From Melieria omissa (Eukaryota > Arthropoda > Insecta > Diptera > Ulidiidae): DNA of 64,000 bases. Position numbers and translations under genes: made by a program. Under the pieces are notes generated by a model that had not been told where the DNA came from, did no database searches, and saw nothing but the letters and a program-made list of their open reading frames with translations. The stretch spans positions 152,077,920 through 152,141,919 of the forward strand of contig OZ020267.1 in assembly GCA_963971225.1 (NCBI GenBank), given 5' to 3'. Shown here in pieces: positions 12,872-27,000 of the stretch (its first letter is position 1; each line of letters starts with the position of its first letter).

Positions 12872-15024
12872 GAAAGTTGTACAACAACATTTAACTCAAA
12901 TAAGACTCTCGAGAACAAGCAGAGTATCGAAAAATTTATATGAAAATTCCACACAGCCAACTAACAACGAAAACGAACAAATCAAAGAAGAGAAAAAGTT
13001 TTCAACAGAAATCCTTGGTGACATTTTCTCATTCACCAACAAACTTTACAAAGGCCGCAATGCAAATCGGTTGTTACGAACAAAAAAAATAATAATATAA
13101 AATCGAACAACACAAAAGCAACAACACGCCACGTATTGCAATTCCCACTCGCCACACCTACCGCTCGCCACTGCCGTTGACGCTGCCGTTGACGCTGTCG
13201 TTGCCGCCACTTGGCCGCGTTTAAGAACGGCATTAAAACGTACTTAACCCATATTATTGACAAAAGCTGTCAATGTTCGCACGTCGGGCTCAATGCTCAA
13301 TTGAAGCTGACGATATGACAAGGCAAACAGTGTTCCAGGCAAACAACGGCGCGACCCCTTCACCAACATGCTGGCAGCACTGTCAGCAGGCAAATTGTAC
13401 CACATACAAGCGAATGCAACAACAACAATAACATCAACACTTGTTAATAAAGCAACACCCATACGACGACATTTTTTTCTTTCTTGCAGCTGAATGACTT
13501 CTGCACACCAGCGCCTGGTGGCAGGAGGCAGGAAGAAAAGCAGGAAGGCGGCGGGAGGCCGAGCACGAACGCGCACTCACTCAATGCTGATTTGCCGCAG
13601 GTTGTTGTTGTTGTTGTTGTAGTTGCTCATCTACATCCTGCTGCTGCTGCTGTTGCATGCATAGATCGTCAAGGCACGTGTTGTCACATACACACACACA
13701 ACCACAGACACACACACACACACACACACTCGCTCACTCATACAGATTCACGCCAGCAGAGGTGTTCGAGCGTACACGTACTTGCAGCAGCTTTATGATG
13801 CCGCATCTGTTGTTGTTTTTGTTGTTGCCTAATGTTGTAGTGTTTTCGTTGCTGCTGCGGCAGTCGCTATTTTTCGTCGAGTGTTGCTCATTTGGCTGGC
13901 ATTGCGTGCAGAGATGCCTCTCGTTGCGCCGCTGCTTGTTCTTACTTATTAAACAACAAATTCTTGTCGTTTCGTATTTGTTGCGGCACTTGGTGCGCGC
14001 ACACGTACCGCCGGCTTGGCACTTGAGTGTTTTTGCGCCGCTTCGGTGTGCTTCAGTGCGCTTAGTCGCCACCGACTTACGCCGCTTCTAAGTCGTTGGC
14101 GCTTGGCGTTGGTGTTGGGCGCTGCGCCGAGGCTTTTCTTCGACGCGAATTTTGCAGGCACTTCTTGTGCGAGAAGGCAGGCAGCCAAGTGCTTCCTGCT
14201 TAACGCAGCGAAATTCAGCACAATCGCCGCTTAATTGTTTGCATTTGTATTTGTGTTGTAGTTGTAGTTGGGGTATTATTGAAGGCTCACGCAACGAACG
14301 AATCGTGACATTTTCTTCGCGCATTGTGTGTGCGCAGCACTCAGAGGGAAAACACAATGGGACGTGGAACTTTAGTGGCAATGAGTGGATTGTTAAAGGC
14401 TCAGTGGTGCTGCTTTGAATGTAAATGCTAACGAATTATTTCAAAAAAAGAAAAGGAAATGTTGATGTGCTGTTTCGAGGATTTTTTGTTCACTTGTTCA
14501 CTTGTAAGCAGAATGCTTAGTGAATTTTGTGAGGAGTGTCGATTGAAAGTGGTGGAAGGAAAGGAAAGATTTAGTATGATTCTTTGACAACAACTAAGTT
14601 TGTGAGGAACATAAGAAATATGTTTGCGAAGAACTGAACTGAAGAACTTTTGTTGTTTTTTTTAAGTTAAAATTGTTTGAATGCCAGCCTTGCATTTAGA
14701 CTTCAATGATGCAATACTTTTGGAAAATCTCTCTCAACTTGCTTTCAAAACAATAATCTGTATTAAATTACACAGCACAACAAAATCAATTTTTTCTTTA
14801 AATAACAAAGTTTTAACAATGTATTCTGGTAAAGGGACAACAAAAAATATACATGTATCGGCGTTTGGAAAGTTTACGTCTGAATTTTTTTTCAATGTTT
14901 TCCCCTTTTTACACATTCTTATGGTGAATCGGGATACGAAAACCATATAAACTCACATTTTAGGTATAAGATGTGTTCAGCAATTTGATGTAAAATACTA
15001 CGAAGAACATTTTTGTGGAGCATT
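12872..15024. other. Non-coding spacer with CA/TTG repeats
   Basis: Contents are GTT runs (13600-13625), a compound CA microsatellite (about 13688-13731) and CTG runs (about 13639-13655). Overlapping open frames at 13.5-14.4 kb are low complexity. No gene was recognised. Confidence 0.55.
13688..13731. repeat. Compound (CA)n microsatellite
   Basis: The tract is mostly CA dinucleotides, interrupted by AAC and AGA. It is the source of spurious His-Thr-rich frames on this strand. Confidence 0.9.
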
Positions 15025-15070
15025 TTAACCCTTGTAGCTCCTATTTGTATGGGTCAATTTGACCCTTTTT
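15025..15070. mobile_element. Single end of a TTAA-type MITE
   Basis: The sequence TTAACCCTTGTAGC starts at 15025 and is followed by the 15-bp hyphenated palindrome 'gggtcaatttgaccc' (15051-15065). The start resembles the CCCTT termini of the other TTAA elements in this window. No matching right end was found downstream, so this is either a truncated copy or chance. Confidence 0.35.
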
Positions 15071-18000
15071 TTTCTAAAATGCCAAAAATGTCCTATAAAC
15101 GACTTTTTAAGGACAAAATGTACCACAAAAATATTCGCTATAAAATTCTACTATGGGTCTCTAAATACATCAAAGCTAAGAAATTAACTTGAATGCCAGA
15201 ATTAAGCCAAAACTGATTGTTGGTACTAAAATGTCCTACAAAACTTGCACGTGGATTAGGAGATGAAAGCAACCAATATTTCAAAAAACAATGGGAGCCG
15301 AGAGCTGAAGAGACATTAGGCGAGCATAATATTCTCCATTCATCGTTTGTGCCAACAAAAAAAATTCTTAAATATAAAAAATCACACGAAGAGATATTAA
15401 AAAGCTACACTAAAAAATTCCAGTTCAAATCAACTCAAGATAGAAAGAGACAGACAACCAAGACATGAAAATACCCACACACTGCAATTGGCATCTTGCA
15501 TTTAGTAATAAAACGATTTTTCAGTCCATTTGCCAGAATGGCAGGAATTGCAATTTACACTTATTGCCTTGTAGTGCTCGCTCACTACAAGGATAACGAC
15601 AAAACACAACAACGCACACAAGCAAAAATCGAAGACAAAGCGAAGCAGGCAAAAAAATCGATGGCATGTTTGAGCTGCATTCGTTGCAGCAGCTGGCCGC
15701 GTTTGCCAACCAAGTGCTGCGGCAATTCTCATATTGCGGACCAACAACACAGCAGCGCCTTCAGCACGTGCGCCTAGAACTATGCCAAACTATAGTTGAA
15801 ATGAAATTTGTTGAGCTTGTATGCCTCACAGTGTCAGCGGCCCTGTTGCGCACAATTCTGCAGACAGATTCTTGCTTTTCATTGGAGTCTGGGAAAAAAG
15901 GACGAGGAAATGCGCACCGAACAAATGAACGAAAAGGCAAAGCGCATTTATTGTGTGTGTTGGCATGTGTCCGATTTTAATTTCGCCTAAAAGCAGACAA
16001 TCCGCAGCTGCTGTGCACAGCAGCGTTGACCCTTTCGGCCGTAACACACTCGCAATCTTCGCCAAGCATTTGCCACTGCTGCCCAGTCCTGCGCAAGGAC
16101 ACTTTGCGCCTTTGTTTGCCGCATGGTGGAGGCATGAATCGGATGAGGCGCCTTGTCGCTGCTGCTCGGGGACCATGTGCCACAAACTTTTGATAAATTT
16201 ATTGCTTGGATTTTTCAATTCATCTGATAATTGATGAACGCTTACGGCCGCTGGCGGCTGAAGGTTGCAGCCAAAGGCGGCACTTGTGCGCCGAGTGTGT
16301 GCGAAGCTGGTTTGAGGTTTTTGGGTTTTCGTGTCAATTGGCACACAGTTGGCCGCATATGTGCCGGATTTATTGTATTCAAATTGAGGTCGAAGCACTT
16401 AGGACACGGCTGACAACGTGTCAAGCAGATTCGATTGTGTTGAGGAGTCGTTTTGGGCGCAATGCAAGTGTGGTGACATAAAACAGCCAACTAGAATCAA
16501 TATGAATGTAAAACATATATTTGGACATATTTGAAAAGGAATTGTAAAGAAAGTTGAAACTGCAGTTGATCGCTTTTGAAAAGAAGAGAAAGTTTGAATA
16601 GCAGAACAGACTCGATTGGCTTCTCATAAAATTTATTCTGATTGAATTCATTGTATAAATATTTACATAAATTAAAATATAATTAAAAAGTCCACAAATT
16701 GATTCCTGAAGTTCCTCAAATGTTCTGTGCACAAAAGCTTTTCACTCAGGCGCGCTTTTATTATTTGCCATTTGTATTTCTTTGCAGCTGTGGTCCTGTG
16801 CTGTGCAATTTACGAGCGACGGCACAGGACACAGTCCACATGAAGAATGGAATTTGTTGCTTCGCATTCGAGCTGCTGCATTGCTATCAATGTGGCATTG
16901 ATTGGCTCGTCTGAGGCAATAATAAATCAGTTGCTGATTCGTAGCAGCAACAATACAAATACAACAACACAATACAACAGCAGAACACTGGTTGTGTTGA
17001 AGCAGCAACAGCAGCAATGGCGAATTTGACGCAGGTGAGTGAGGCGCCGTGCAAACCGTTCAAATGACTCCTTAAGGATTTCGTGCAGCGGTGCAAGGAC
17101 GACGGGCGAAGGCGAAAAGCGGAGCAGTGTAAAGTGTTCAATGTGGCAATGAAAAATGCGTCAACATACAACATGCGCTGCGATGCTTCGTGCTTTTATT
17201 GAGTGCAGATGGAATTTTGATAGCGTTGAACACGTGACAGCCAGAACCTGTGGCAAAGCTCCAGAAAAAGGTGAACGAAGCCAATGCAAATGCTTTGCTG
17301 CATTGATATTTGAAATCATTACAAAAACTTCGTTTAATTGAACAAAAATAAAGAAGCAAAATGTCTTTGATTTGACTTTTAGGGGGAATTATTAAATTTC
17401 AAAGCTCAAATACATTCAATATGCCTTGAGCCATTCAGTTGGGAGACATTCAAATTTTGTCTTTCTTTGCTTTGTGAAGTCATTCGCTTCACTGTTAATA
17501 TGTTTGAATTGTAATGCTTTGTACTTTGACTTTCTTTGGCTAAAGAAATCCCCCTCTTTTTTCATTCATAAAGCACATTTCGAGTCAATTGTCTCAGTCT
17601 TTTAAAAGCACATTAAGCACTTTGGACATTGCTCAACATCCCCTAGAAAGTTACTGCTCCCCCGTGCTGTCAGCCGCTCCCAGTCCCTGCCAGGTGCCGC
17701 TAATCAAGCGTACAACCGTAACAACTCACCGGGAAAAGTAGCCAAAGTACACAGGAGGAAATTTTTAATATGCGTCGCAGCCATGGGGACCGCACCAGCA
17801 ACACGAGGCCGCGTAGAAATCCACTTGAAAGGCAAAAGATAAAAGCAAAGACAAAAGTGAAAACGCAAACGGCTAACAAACGGCTGGGCAACAAGAAATG
17901 AAAACTCGAATGGGTCTCAAGGGTGCGCAGGGCGTGTGCGGCGCTGAGGCAGCTGGACGTGCTGCGCTCGATGCGAGTGGTTGAGGGGCGAGGCGTAAAA

Positions 18001-21000
18001 CCGCACTGAATATGCGACGCGACGGCAAACAAGGCAAACAAACAAATAAACAAATGATTGCGTGGCTGCCCGGGCGCTGGCAGAAGATGGCGTCACGTCA
18101 CGAAGGAAATTGGAACACGGCGCTTCACATCCGGCCTGCATGGCGCAGCGGCCGAGAGCGAGCTGCACATAGCTCATTTTTGCTGCCACGAATCCAACAA
18201 TAACAACAACAATCAAGCGAGACAGCAAACACAACAACAACCGCTGCTGCTGATGACTCATAAAACAAAGTGAAATGACAGCGGCTGCAAACTGATGACG
18301 ACGGCGGCGGCGACGATGGCTAAGGAAGCTGAAAAAATATGCCGCGGCAGAGCAGAGAAGAAGTGAGACGAAACGAAACGAAACTGGCCATAAGGCAGCA
18401 CAACAATAACAAATAACATTGGGCGTCTAAAGAAAAAAACTACCTTGGCCCCAAAAATAAAAAAAGCGACGAACAAAATGAGCGCAACTAGAGAGCGAAA
18501 ACAAGGCAGCACCAGCAACAACAACAACAAAATATGTGTGCAAATGAAAACTGTGCTGGTGGTCGCTGATGGCCGCAACACTGCGGCACTGACGCAGCGG
18601 CCATGTGGAACAGCCAATTCAGCGCGCGGCGACAATAACCGCAACCAGTGCAACAACAACAACAACAATAAGAGCTAAAACAACCACAAAAGCGCCGGCA
18701 ACAGCGGTGAGGCAATAAATGTCACTCGGCGCGGCGTCAACTGACAGCCTTTAATTTTCGTAAAAATACAAACCCCCCCACATTCAAAGTGTGCGGCACA
18801 GCTGCCGCCCAGCGCCCAGCGGCCGCCGACGCGGCAACACAACTAAGGAGCAACCCAGCCAAACATGACAAGAAATTCAACCGCAATGTCGGTGACCAAA
18901 CAACAGCAGCAGCTACACCAGCAACAACAGCAACAACACTAACATTGGTCGCTGTTATTTTGGGTGTTGCAGTTGCGATTGTGAAATCGCTGCCAACTGA
19001 CGTCGAGACAACCCAACACAACAGCAACAGCGGCAGCAATAGCGCCAAAACGCTTAACAAATGTGTTGTAAGTTGTATTTGTGTTGTGTTGTTTTTATTT
19101 TTGTACAAAGAAGGTCTCGTGGAAGGGCTGGTGGAAGGGCAGTGGGCGAGAGATCTGCGTCGCCTACGCCCAATTACGCGCACCGCAATCAGCGGCCGCG
19201 GTCGACTCTTCAACATAACTCATGCTTATCGAAAGGGGAGGGCGGCAGCAGTTGTCGACATTAATTTTTGGAAGGAAGCGACTTTGTGAAGAAAAATTTA
19301 TGAATGCCACAAAAATAAACTAACAAGACACATTCTTGGGGAGAAGAGGGCAGAGAGAGAGAATTGCTGTGGAATCTGTTGAAAATGTTTGGGTCAATAA
19401 ATTATTCGCATGATTGCAATACAAACTATTAAATAGTTATACAGTTAGTTGTTGAATTATTCATGATTGTACAGTTATGTAATTACATACAAATGCAGCT
19501 GTCGTACCTAACCTAACCTAAGTTTTTCATACAGTTTTCATTCAAATATTGAGTAAGAATTATGCCAAAGTTTAGATATAAAATTTTTTTTCAAATTTAA
19601 TTGTGATTAAGAAGATTAAGATTTCAATTTGTTTTATGAAATTCTTGGAAAAATTAAATATTCCATAAATATTCAAATATTCCTTAAAATTGCTCCAGTA
19701 TCTTTCTCTCTCTCTCTCTCATGCCCGCAGTGCAAACCAATGTATATACACTTTGTTTCAACTGTATGTATGTATATTTATGACCCACTGCGTACGCAAT
19801 TTCCATTTTCATCATCGCTCAAATTCTGTGCAAAACACTGATTGCGTTGTCCCACTGTGCTGTCATTACTTTAACTCTGAAAATATAATCAGCCGCCAAC
19901 AGGCTGAGCAAGAAATTAAAAAGGCATGCAAGAAAATCGAACAAAGCTAAACAACAACGCATCGAGCACAACAACAAATTTTAATACAACTGCCAACACA
20001 AACAGCGCCGCGTACCACAGCAACAGCAACAGCATCAACAGCAGCAACAGCAGCACTGGCGGCATGTCGCTCAGTTTGGCGGTTTAACCATGAAAATTGG
20101 ACAAATGCCAACAAATGTTCTTGTCTGCGCCGCCGAAGACCAGCAAAATTTACAATTTTCTTTTTTGCTTTTATTTTCATTTTGGCTTTTATGTGATTTT
20201 TCCCCGCTTGCTTTTCTTCGCTGTGTTGTTGTAGTTGTAGTTGTTATTGTAAGACTCAAGGAAATCCGCGCGCACCATGAGCACAACAAAAGAATCCAAC
20301 AACAAAATCAACATCAAAAATTAACCAAAAAAATCTTGAAAAAAAAAGGAAAGCAAAAACGGAATAAAACCAAAAAGCAGCCAAATAGAAAATTGCTGCA
20401 CAAAACCTTAAACGCAAAACATTAAAATGGGCGGCCAGACGTTGGCCGCAAGGTGAGGACAGCAGCAGCGAACGCGGCTGGAAGGCAGAGCGAAATTTCA
20501 ACGCCCCAAGCAGAAAATTGAAAATCCAAATGAAAATTTGCCGCGAGCAAGGAAGTGAAAACGAGAGCAAAAACGCCAAAAAACACGGCCGACCGTGGGG
20601 CCGCGCGGCCTTCGAACGCATGAACAACGCAGCGATTGACAGCGAGCGCGGCGATGACATCAGCTGGCCGCAACAATAAACATTTATGGTGCATGTCAGA
20701 AATGGCGAACGCAGCAGCCATTGTGCGCGCCACAGGTTGAAGCGCGCAACAGCAGCAACAACAACAACAACGAAAAACGACAAGAGAAACATTGCAACTG
20801 AGGTCGCTCTTCTCGCAATTGAAGTCCTTCAGTAAATCAGAAAAATGTGACCGCATGCAACGCGCACAAGGTTGACAACTGCCGCCAAGGTGTGCGAGCG
20901 CGCTGTCCGTCGCACAGATGGCAGCAGCCTACGGTGGCGGTGAGCAATGCGTGCGGCGCAAAAATTGACAGCCAGCATTGGATATCCCATTACAGTGTGA

Positions 21001-22559
21001 TGCCACTACAACAATAACAAATAAACAGAGTCGAACAAGTGCAACAACAACAACACAAATGACTGGCAGCTGTGCCGCTGTGCCCAGCTGTGGCAATGCC
21101 GTGTGACTGGCGATCTGTCAGGCGTCTATAAAAATGTCACTGTTCCGAATGGCTTTAATGATGCGGGCGGCAATTTTCCACAAGTTCCGACGCGCACACA
21201 AATAAATCAAAACGTGCCAAATGAAAAATGAAAATGAAAACAAGAATTAAAAATTACAACAGCAACAAAAGGAACAACAGCGACAGCGACAGTAGCAGGA
21301 AAAACACACGAAAGAATTATGACAGCTTTGACATTGTCTCCAGCTGTTGTGTGTCATGGTGTTGTTGTTGTTGTTGGCCAGATTTATATATGTATGCATA
21401 CATTTTTGTACATTTATTGTCCCTTAACGCTTTTCCGCCGCGGCAGAGGGCACTTGTGATTTTCAGCGCTGCACTTTGCCGCTCATAATTTTCCTGATTG
21501 ATGTGACAGTGTAATTAATTTCGCAGCACTGGCGCGCTGACTGGTGGAATGGAGTGAAAATGCAATTTTTTTATTGGCTTTTTCGTTCGGCGTTTATTAT
21601 TTTAGAATGAAAACCAAAAGAGGAAAATGCCACATCGCTGTAAGCTTTTTGTTCGTGCAACAATAGCAACATGCAGCAGCTGGCAGCTGCCTTGTTTAGC
21701 GCGCGGATAATTCATCAAAAAATGCGCTTCGTCACTTGACGGCGAAGTACACACTTCAAATAAATTTTAATTTTCCGAAACTTTTCATGCGTTTTCGTTT
21801 TAATTGCATGCGGCGCTTAATGGGTTTATTGCCGTTACAGCGGCGTTATTGAGCCGTAAACGCTTCCTCTTACGTGCCTGAATGACAAACCAAAGGCAGT
21901 GAAGCATACAGAGTCGACAGAGGGCAAATGTTGCAGTGATTGGAGCACATTTTTTTACATCTAATTTTTTTTTTGGGTACAATTAATGCCTTTTTAAAGG
22001 AAAGGCTCCTTTAAAAAATTAGATAAAAATTTTGGTTATACTCACACTATGAGAGTTTTCTTTAAAACCTATTGAACATCAGTTAGAATGAACCTGGGCT
22101 GCTTCTAAGCGAATTGGATCACCTTCTCCAACTTATTGGTTCATAGAACTTTCCAAAAAAACATTTATCTCCCACATCATTCCAATCGCACGATCTCTTA
22201 GGAACTTCTCCAGTCCTGAGATAGAAGCAAATACATTAGATTACAAACTATGGAAACTATGGGCCGATTCATTTACCCGGACACCACCTGACTCTGTCTT
22301 AACTCGGGTAGAAAACCTGTTCATGCCTTCTTCATAGATCTAGCTGTCTGTTAGATTTGATTGAGACAGTAAGTTTGAAACTATTTGGGACACAATTTAA
22401 AATTATGATTGGAGATTTCTGAAAGTTCAAGTTCAAAGCGATTTGCAACACAATTTAAATCGGTAACTAAGTTAATAATGTAATTTTTTCTCAGTCCTTA
22501 AACTTGAACCAGTACGCATTAAAAATCCAGATTTTGTTTCTCGGTTTGAAAAGCTTAAA
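15071..22559. other. Non-coding spacer
   Basis: This is mixed-composition DNA with many CAACAA/GTTGTT runs (16.9, 18.2-18.7, 18.9-19.05, 20.0 and 20.75 kb), a CT run (about 19706-19720) and a short hairpin at 21991-22018 with 11-bp arms 'tttttaaagga' and its complement. I recognise no protein family or RNA gene. The GC-richer segments at 17.9-21.2 kb could include regulatory DNA, but I cannot support specific sites. Confidence 0.5.
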
Positions 22560-24065
22560 ATAATTCATACTTTGATAGAACATCTGCTCTATCTCTCGAT
22601 TGATGATTTCTCGCTCTCTCTCATATCTCATAGAGATCTCTTTCTGATTTCTCGCTCTCTCTCATATCTCATAGAGATCTCTCTCTCTCATATCTCTTAG
22701 ATATATCTCTCCCTCTCCCATATCTCATAGATATCTCTTTCATAGAGATCTCTTTTCCATAGAGATCTCTCTCTCTCACATCTTCCCAGTCGTGTTTATT
22801 ATCACCAGAGTTGCCTCTTTTGGTCTTTTCGGACGAAAATTAGTCAATTTGTTTTTACTTTCGTCCGCTGGTCTGCTTAAACGAATTTCGGTCCGTTTTG
22901 TAATGTGAATATCTTTTCATTAGTACACAAATTTTATTCAAAACTGAATTTTAATTAAATAATTTAAATTACTTTAAAGATAACGCAAATTTTTAATTTG
23001 GTCAGTTGATGTCGTATTTCGTCCGAAGTTTGGTCGGAAAAAAATTGTTAAAGTGGCAACACTGATGATCTCTCTCATATCTCTCAGAGATCTCTGTCTG
23101 TCTTACTCTCTCTTATAGAGATCTCTTTCCCATAGAGATCTCTCTTTCACTTCTTTCCAGCCTTGTTTATTATCACAACAGGCNNNNNNNNNNNNNNNNN
23201 NNNNNNNNNNNNNNNNNNNNNNNNNNNNNNNNNNNNNNNNNNNNNNNNNNNNNNNNNNNNNNNNNNNNNNNNNNNNNNNNNNNNNNNNNNNNNNNNNNNN
23301 NNNNNNNNNNNNNNNNNNNNNNNNNNNNNNNNNNNNNNNNNNNNNNNNNNNNNNNNNNNNNNNNNNNNNNNNNNNNNNNNNNNAATAATTTAAAAATGAC
23401 TTTACAGATAACGAATGATTTTAATTTGCCCGGTTGAGTTCGGATTTTGTCAGAAGTTTGGTCGGAAAAAATTTTTCAAGTGGCAACACAGATGATCTTT
23501 CTCTTTCTTTCTCTATCATATCTCATTGAGATCTCTCTCTATCTCTGTTTCTCTCATAGAGATCTCTTTTCCATAGAGATCTCTCTCCCTTCTTTCCAGT
23601 CTAGTTTATTATCACAACAGGCTTACTTGAGGCTTTCATCATCATCCTGTCTCTATTTCTCTAATAGAGTCCCTCTCTCGTAGCGATCTCTCCATGATCT
23701 CTCTTTCTCTCTCATATCTCATAGAGATCTATCTCTATCTTTCTCTCTCTCTTTCGCATAGAGATCTCTTTCCCATAAAGATCTCTCTCTCACATCTTCC
23801 CAGTCTTGTTTATTATCATAACAGGCCAACTTGAGGCTTTCATCATCATCTTGTGTCTCTTTCTCTAATAGTGTTTCTGTAATAGTTCCTCTTTTGTAGA
23901 GATCTGTCTATGATCCCCCTCTTTCTTTCTCTCTCATATCTCATAGAGATCTCTCTATCTCTCTCTATCTCTCATAGAGATCCCATTCCCAAAGAGATCT
24001 CTCTCTCACATCTTTCCAGTCTTGTTTTATTATCACAGCAGGCCCACTTGAGGCTTTCAGTAATT
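22560..24065. repeat. TC-rich complex satellite array
   Basis: The array is built of 'tctcatatctcatagagatctctc'-like phrases containing the recurring 10-bp palindrome AGAGATCTCT. A longer anchor, 'tgtttattatcac', recurs at about 22794, 23165, 23604, 23808 and 24024. Two spacings are about 204 and 216 bp. The longer ones contain an extra segment ending in 'ggtcggaaaaaa' and 'gtggcaacac' (about 22805-23065 and 23384-23490). The array is therefore dimeric or higher-order, and the assembly breaks inside it. Confidence 0.8.
23184..23383. other. Assembly gap, 200 N
   Basis: Exactly 200 unresolved bases lie inside the satellite array. A round number suggests a placeholder, so the true size is unknown. 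Open frames running through the gap are meaningless. Confidence 0.99.
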
Positions 24066-27000
24066 ACTGTACCTTGACAGCCACTTTAATTTAATCTAAT
24101 CTTAAAAAAAAGCAGTCAGGCGTATCAATGCCTTAAAGTCCAGAGTATTCAAGTGCTCACAACACTAAACTCCATTTAAGATCAAAAAAAGTTGTGGCAA
24201 CATAAATCGTTAGCCTTAGACGATCTCAGCTCGTCACTGCAGACCCAGAAATTGTGCTTCGAAACACATATACTATAACCATTATCACACCGACATATCC
24301 CAAAGAAACATGCATTCAAATCTTTTCACGCCCCTCATTTTTCTGCATTCCACAATCTTCAGTACACTTGTTTGCTTGTTGTGGCGCACAAGTTGAATTG
24401 TTGTTGTATACACGTTTCTTAATGTCTTACTTACTCATGCGACAGTACGTTAGTCAGACATATGCACATACATACATATGTAAAATGCTGATAAGCGTCA
24501 CCTTTCAGTTCGGGTTATTGTCACAATTATCGGTTAAATAGTGCACAAATACACACACACACAGCCATACAAAAAAAAACACCAGCGATCGCACAGTTAT
24601 TAGTCGCAAGTCAAATTATCAGACATGTCGCGTATCTTTCGAGTTTGGAAATTTCAATTTTGCAATTCATAAAAGTCACATTTCTCGTTGCTGCTGTGTG
24701 GCCTCAACATTCGCACATACACACACACACACACACTAACACATAACAGCCTTTTGACCGATAAAAGTCAAAAGCGTGAATATGCCAAACACCGAGAATC
24801 GTTTAATTGTTGTTGTTGATAAGGCGGCCTCTCTATTCGGTCTCGCCTCATAACACATCGTCGCGCCTTGTTTAGTCGATTTTTGGCATTTCGTTTTCGC
24901 ATTTCGCTTTTGTGCTTTCATTGAGTGGCGCTAAAATATTCCATGCGAAAGTGATCGGATCGCTTGTTGTGCTGACACTATAATTAAATTATTACTATAA
25001 TTTTTTGGCGTTTGTTTGATTTGCCATTTGCAGATTTAATTGGCTGTGAAGTGTGTGCAATGCTAATGGCGGCTAATCGGTTTGCTGCTATTCCGGGAGC
25101 AACGTAAGACGATGAAGTATAAATAAAATCATAGCGTGAAAATTTTAATTATTTACTTAATTTGATTTTTTTTGAAGTTTGAACAAGTGGTGGGGGGAGA
25201 GGTGATCGTATGTTTCGAGTATAGAAATAGAGTTTTTTTTTGTTTCTTTCATTAAAATTCACTTTGGATTTGGGATAAGAGCGAATAAATAAAAGCAGAT
25301 GTCAAAAGTGCCTTTTTGTACTGGAAAGTGGGGTTTTGGGTTAAAATATATAAATGGAAAGCTGAAATTGTTGTTTTATTCAGTACAAGTCTTTACTTAC
25401 TCAGCTGGCCATAACAACACTTTACCGGGTTACAGTGAGTCTTTGTTTATGTTGATTTTCTGCGTAAAGAACAAATGATCTCTTAAAATGTATCTGTTTT
25501 TTTCAGGCCTGACATATGCTGAGTTTAAAGTCCAAGACAAGATCTATAAGGGGGTCTTTTACACTGATACCTGTTGTCTGTTGTGGCGGATTACAATAGC
25601 CAAAACATGGCTCATAGGACAAGAACAATCTCATCTCTAGAACCTTTCTCAGACTGATTTTTGCTACAAATTTATGAATATTGCCAGCATTAAGTTGACT
25701 AAGTTGGCTTCTGTTCAGTTGAAGTTATACGAGGCATTTGTGTTTTTTGTTTTTTTTTATTAAATTTTTTTAATTACCTTATTAATGTAAATTTTAAATG
25801 TAAATTCGATGCCACCAAAGCCTAGTTTAGTTATGTGTGAACAAGTAAATCGATTTATTCTAGTCTCATAAAGTTCTTCGTAATCTTACAAAAATGATCT
25901 CATAAAAGCGATTTTATTTTCCGAAATGTGTTTCAGGAAGCAATTTATGAACATTATGTAGATTTTTGGAGACTTAATTCAAGTTTTCTGTTTTATTGTC
26001 AAAATTAAAAAAAAACATGAATACCGGTATTTTTTGCTCAGTTGATTCAAGGGCCAACAAATATACATACAAAGTGAATAGTCGCAACCATTTTAGTGGA
26101 ATGAGGGTGTGATATGATTTGAATAATAAAGTTTGTGAAAACTAGGTTTTACTTGAAACTAGGTCTTACAAAAAGGGGTCATTCCCAGCGCGTTTGCCCA
26201 ACTAAAAAAATTTATAGATGTCTTCTTTACTTAAAGTTTAGAAGACATCTAAGCAATAGACAGCAATTAATAATTGCTCAAGTTTACAAGTGGATATTAT
26301 TTTGAAGAGCACGTTTAAAGGGAATGTGCTGGCACCCTTAACTTAAAGTTCGACTTAACGTTTTTTAATACAGATTTCTAGACCCAATTAGGTGCTTGAT
26401 CCTAACAGTAAAGCTATGTTTTCAACCTTGTTGCAAATTTTCCTTAAATTTTCGAACGCTTACGCTGATAAACAAAATCTTTCAATTATCCTTGAACAAA
26501 GCTGGTTCAAAAATATTCTCATATGTTACTTTTTTATGAATGCAATAGAACGCATTTTTTAATATTTTTTATCTTAGTCAAAATAGCATAAAATTCCCAT
26601 TCACTCCATTGAATTCAATTTTAAATCAATCAATCATTACTTTTGACAACTTCACGTTTAACAAAACATTTAAAACTCCTAAACCACCTAAACCAAATTG
26701 TTTTTTAACTCTTAAATTTCTCATACAAATCCAAAGCTTTGAAACTTACCTGCGCAAAAAATTGATTGCAAATAGATTATCCGTTGGCAATGTGCTGCAA
26801 TATTGGTTGCACTTGAGTTATCCAAAAATTGTTATTGTTTTGACTGCTTGGCGTTATCCAAAAGTGTATGTTTGAGTGTGCGTGTGTGTGGGTAGAATTG
26901 CACAAATATTAATGAGAAAAGTTTTTCTAAAACAAGTTTCGGCGACAGGGTGAAAATTGCACCAATGCACGTCGTCTGCTCTGCGTTTTACTTCACTTTG

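Noticed and set aside
15217..15468. 83-codon Lys-rich frame
   Set aside because: It lies in A-rich DNA, has no motif, and is not supported by a neighbour or exon signals.
21124..21134. TATA box (tctataaaaat)
   Set aside because: No initiator motif lies at the proper distance and no gene lies downstream.
23163..23393. Open frame through the assembly gap
   Set aside because: It consists of N bases.
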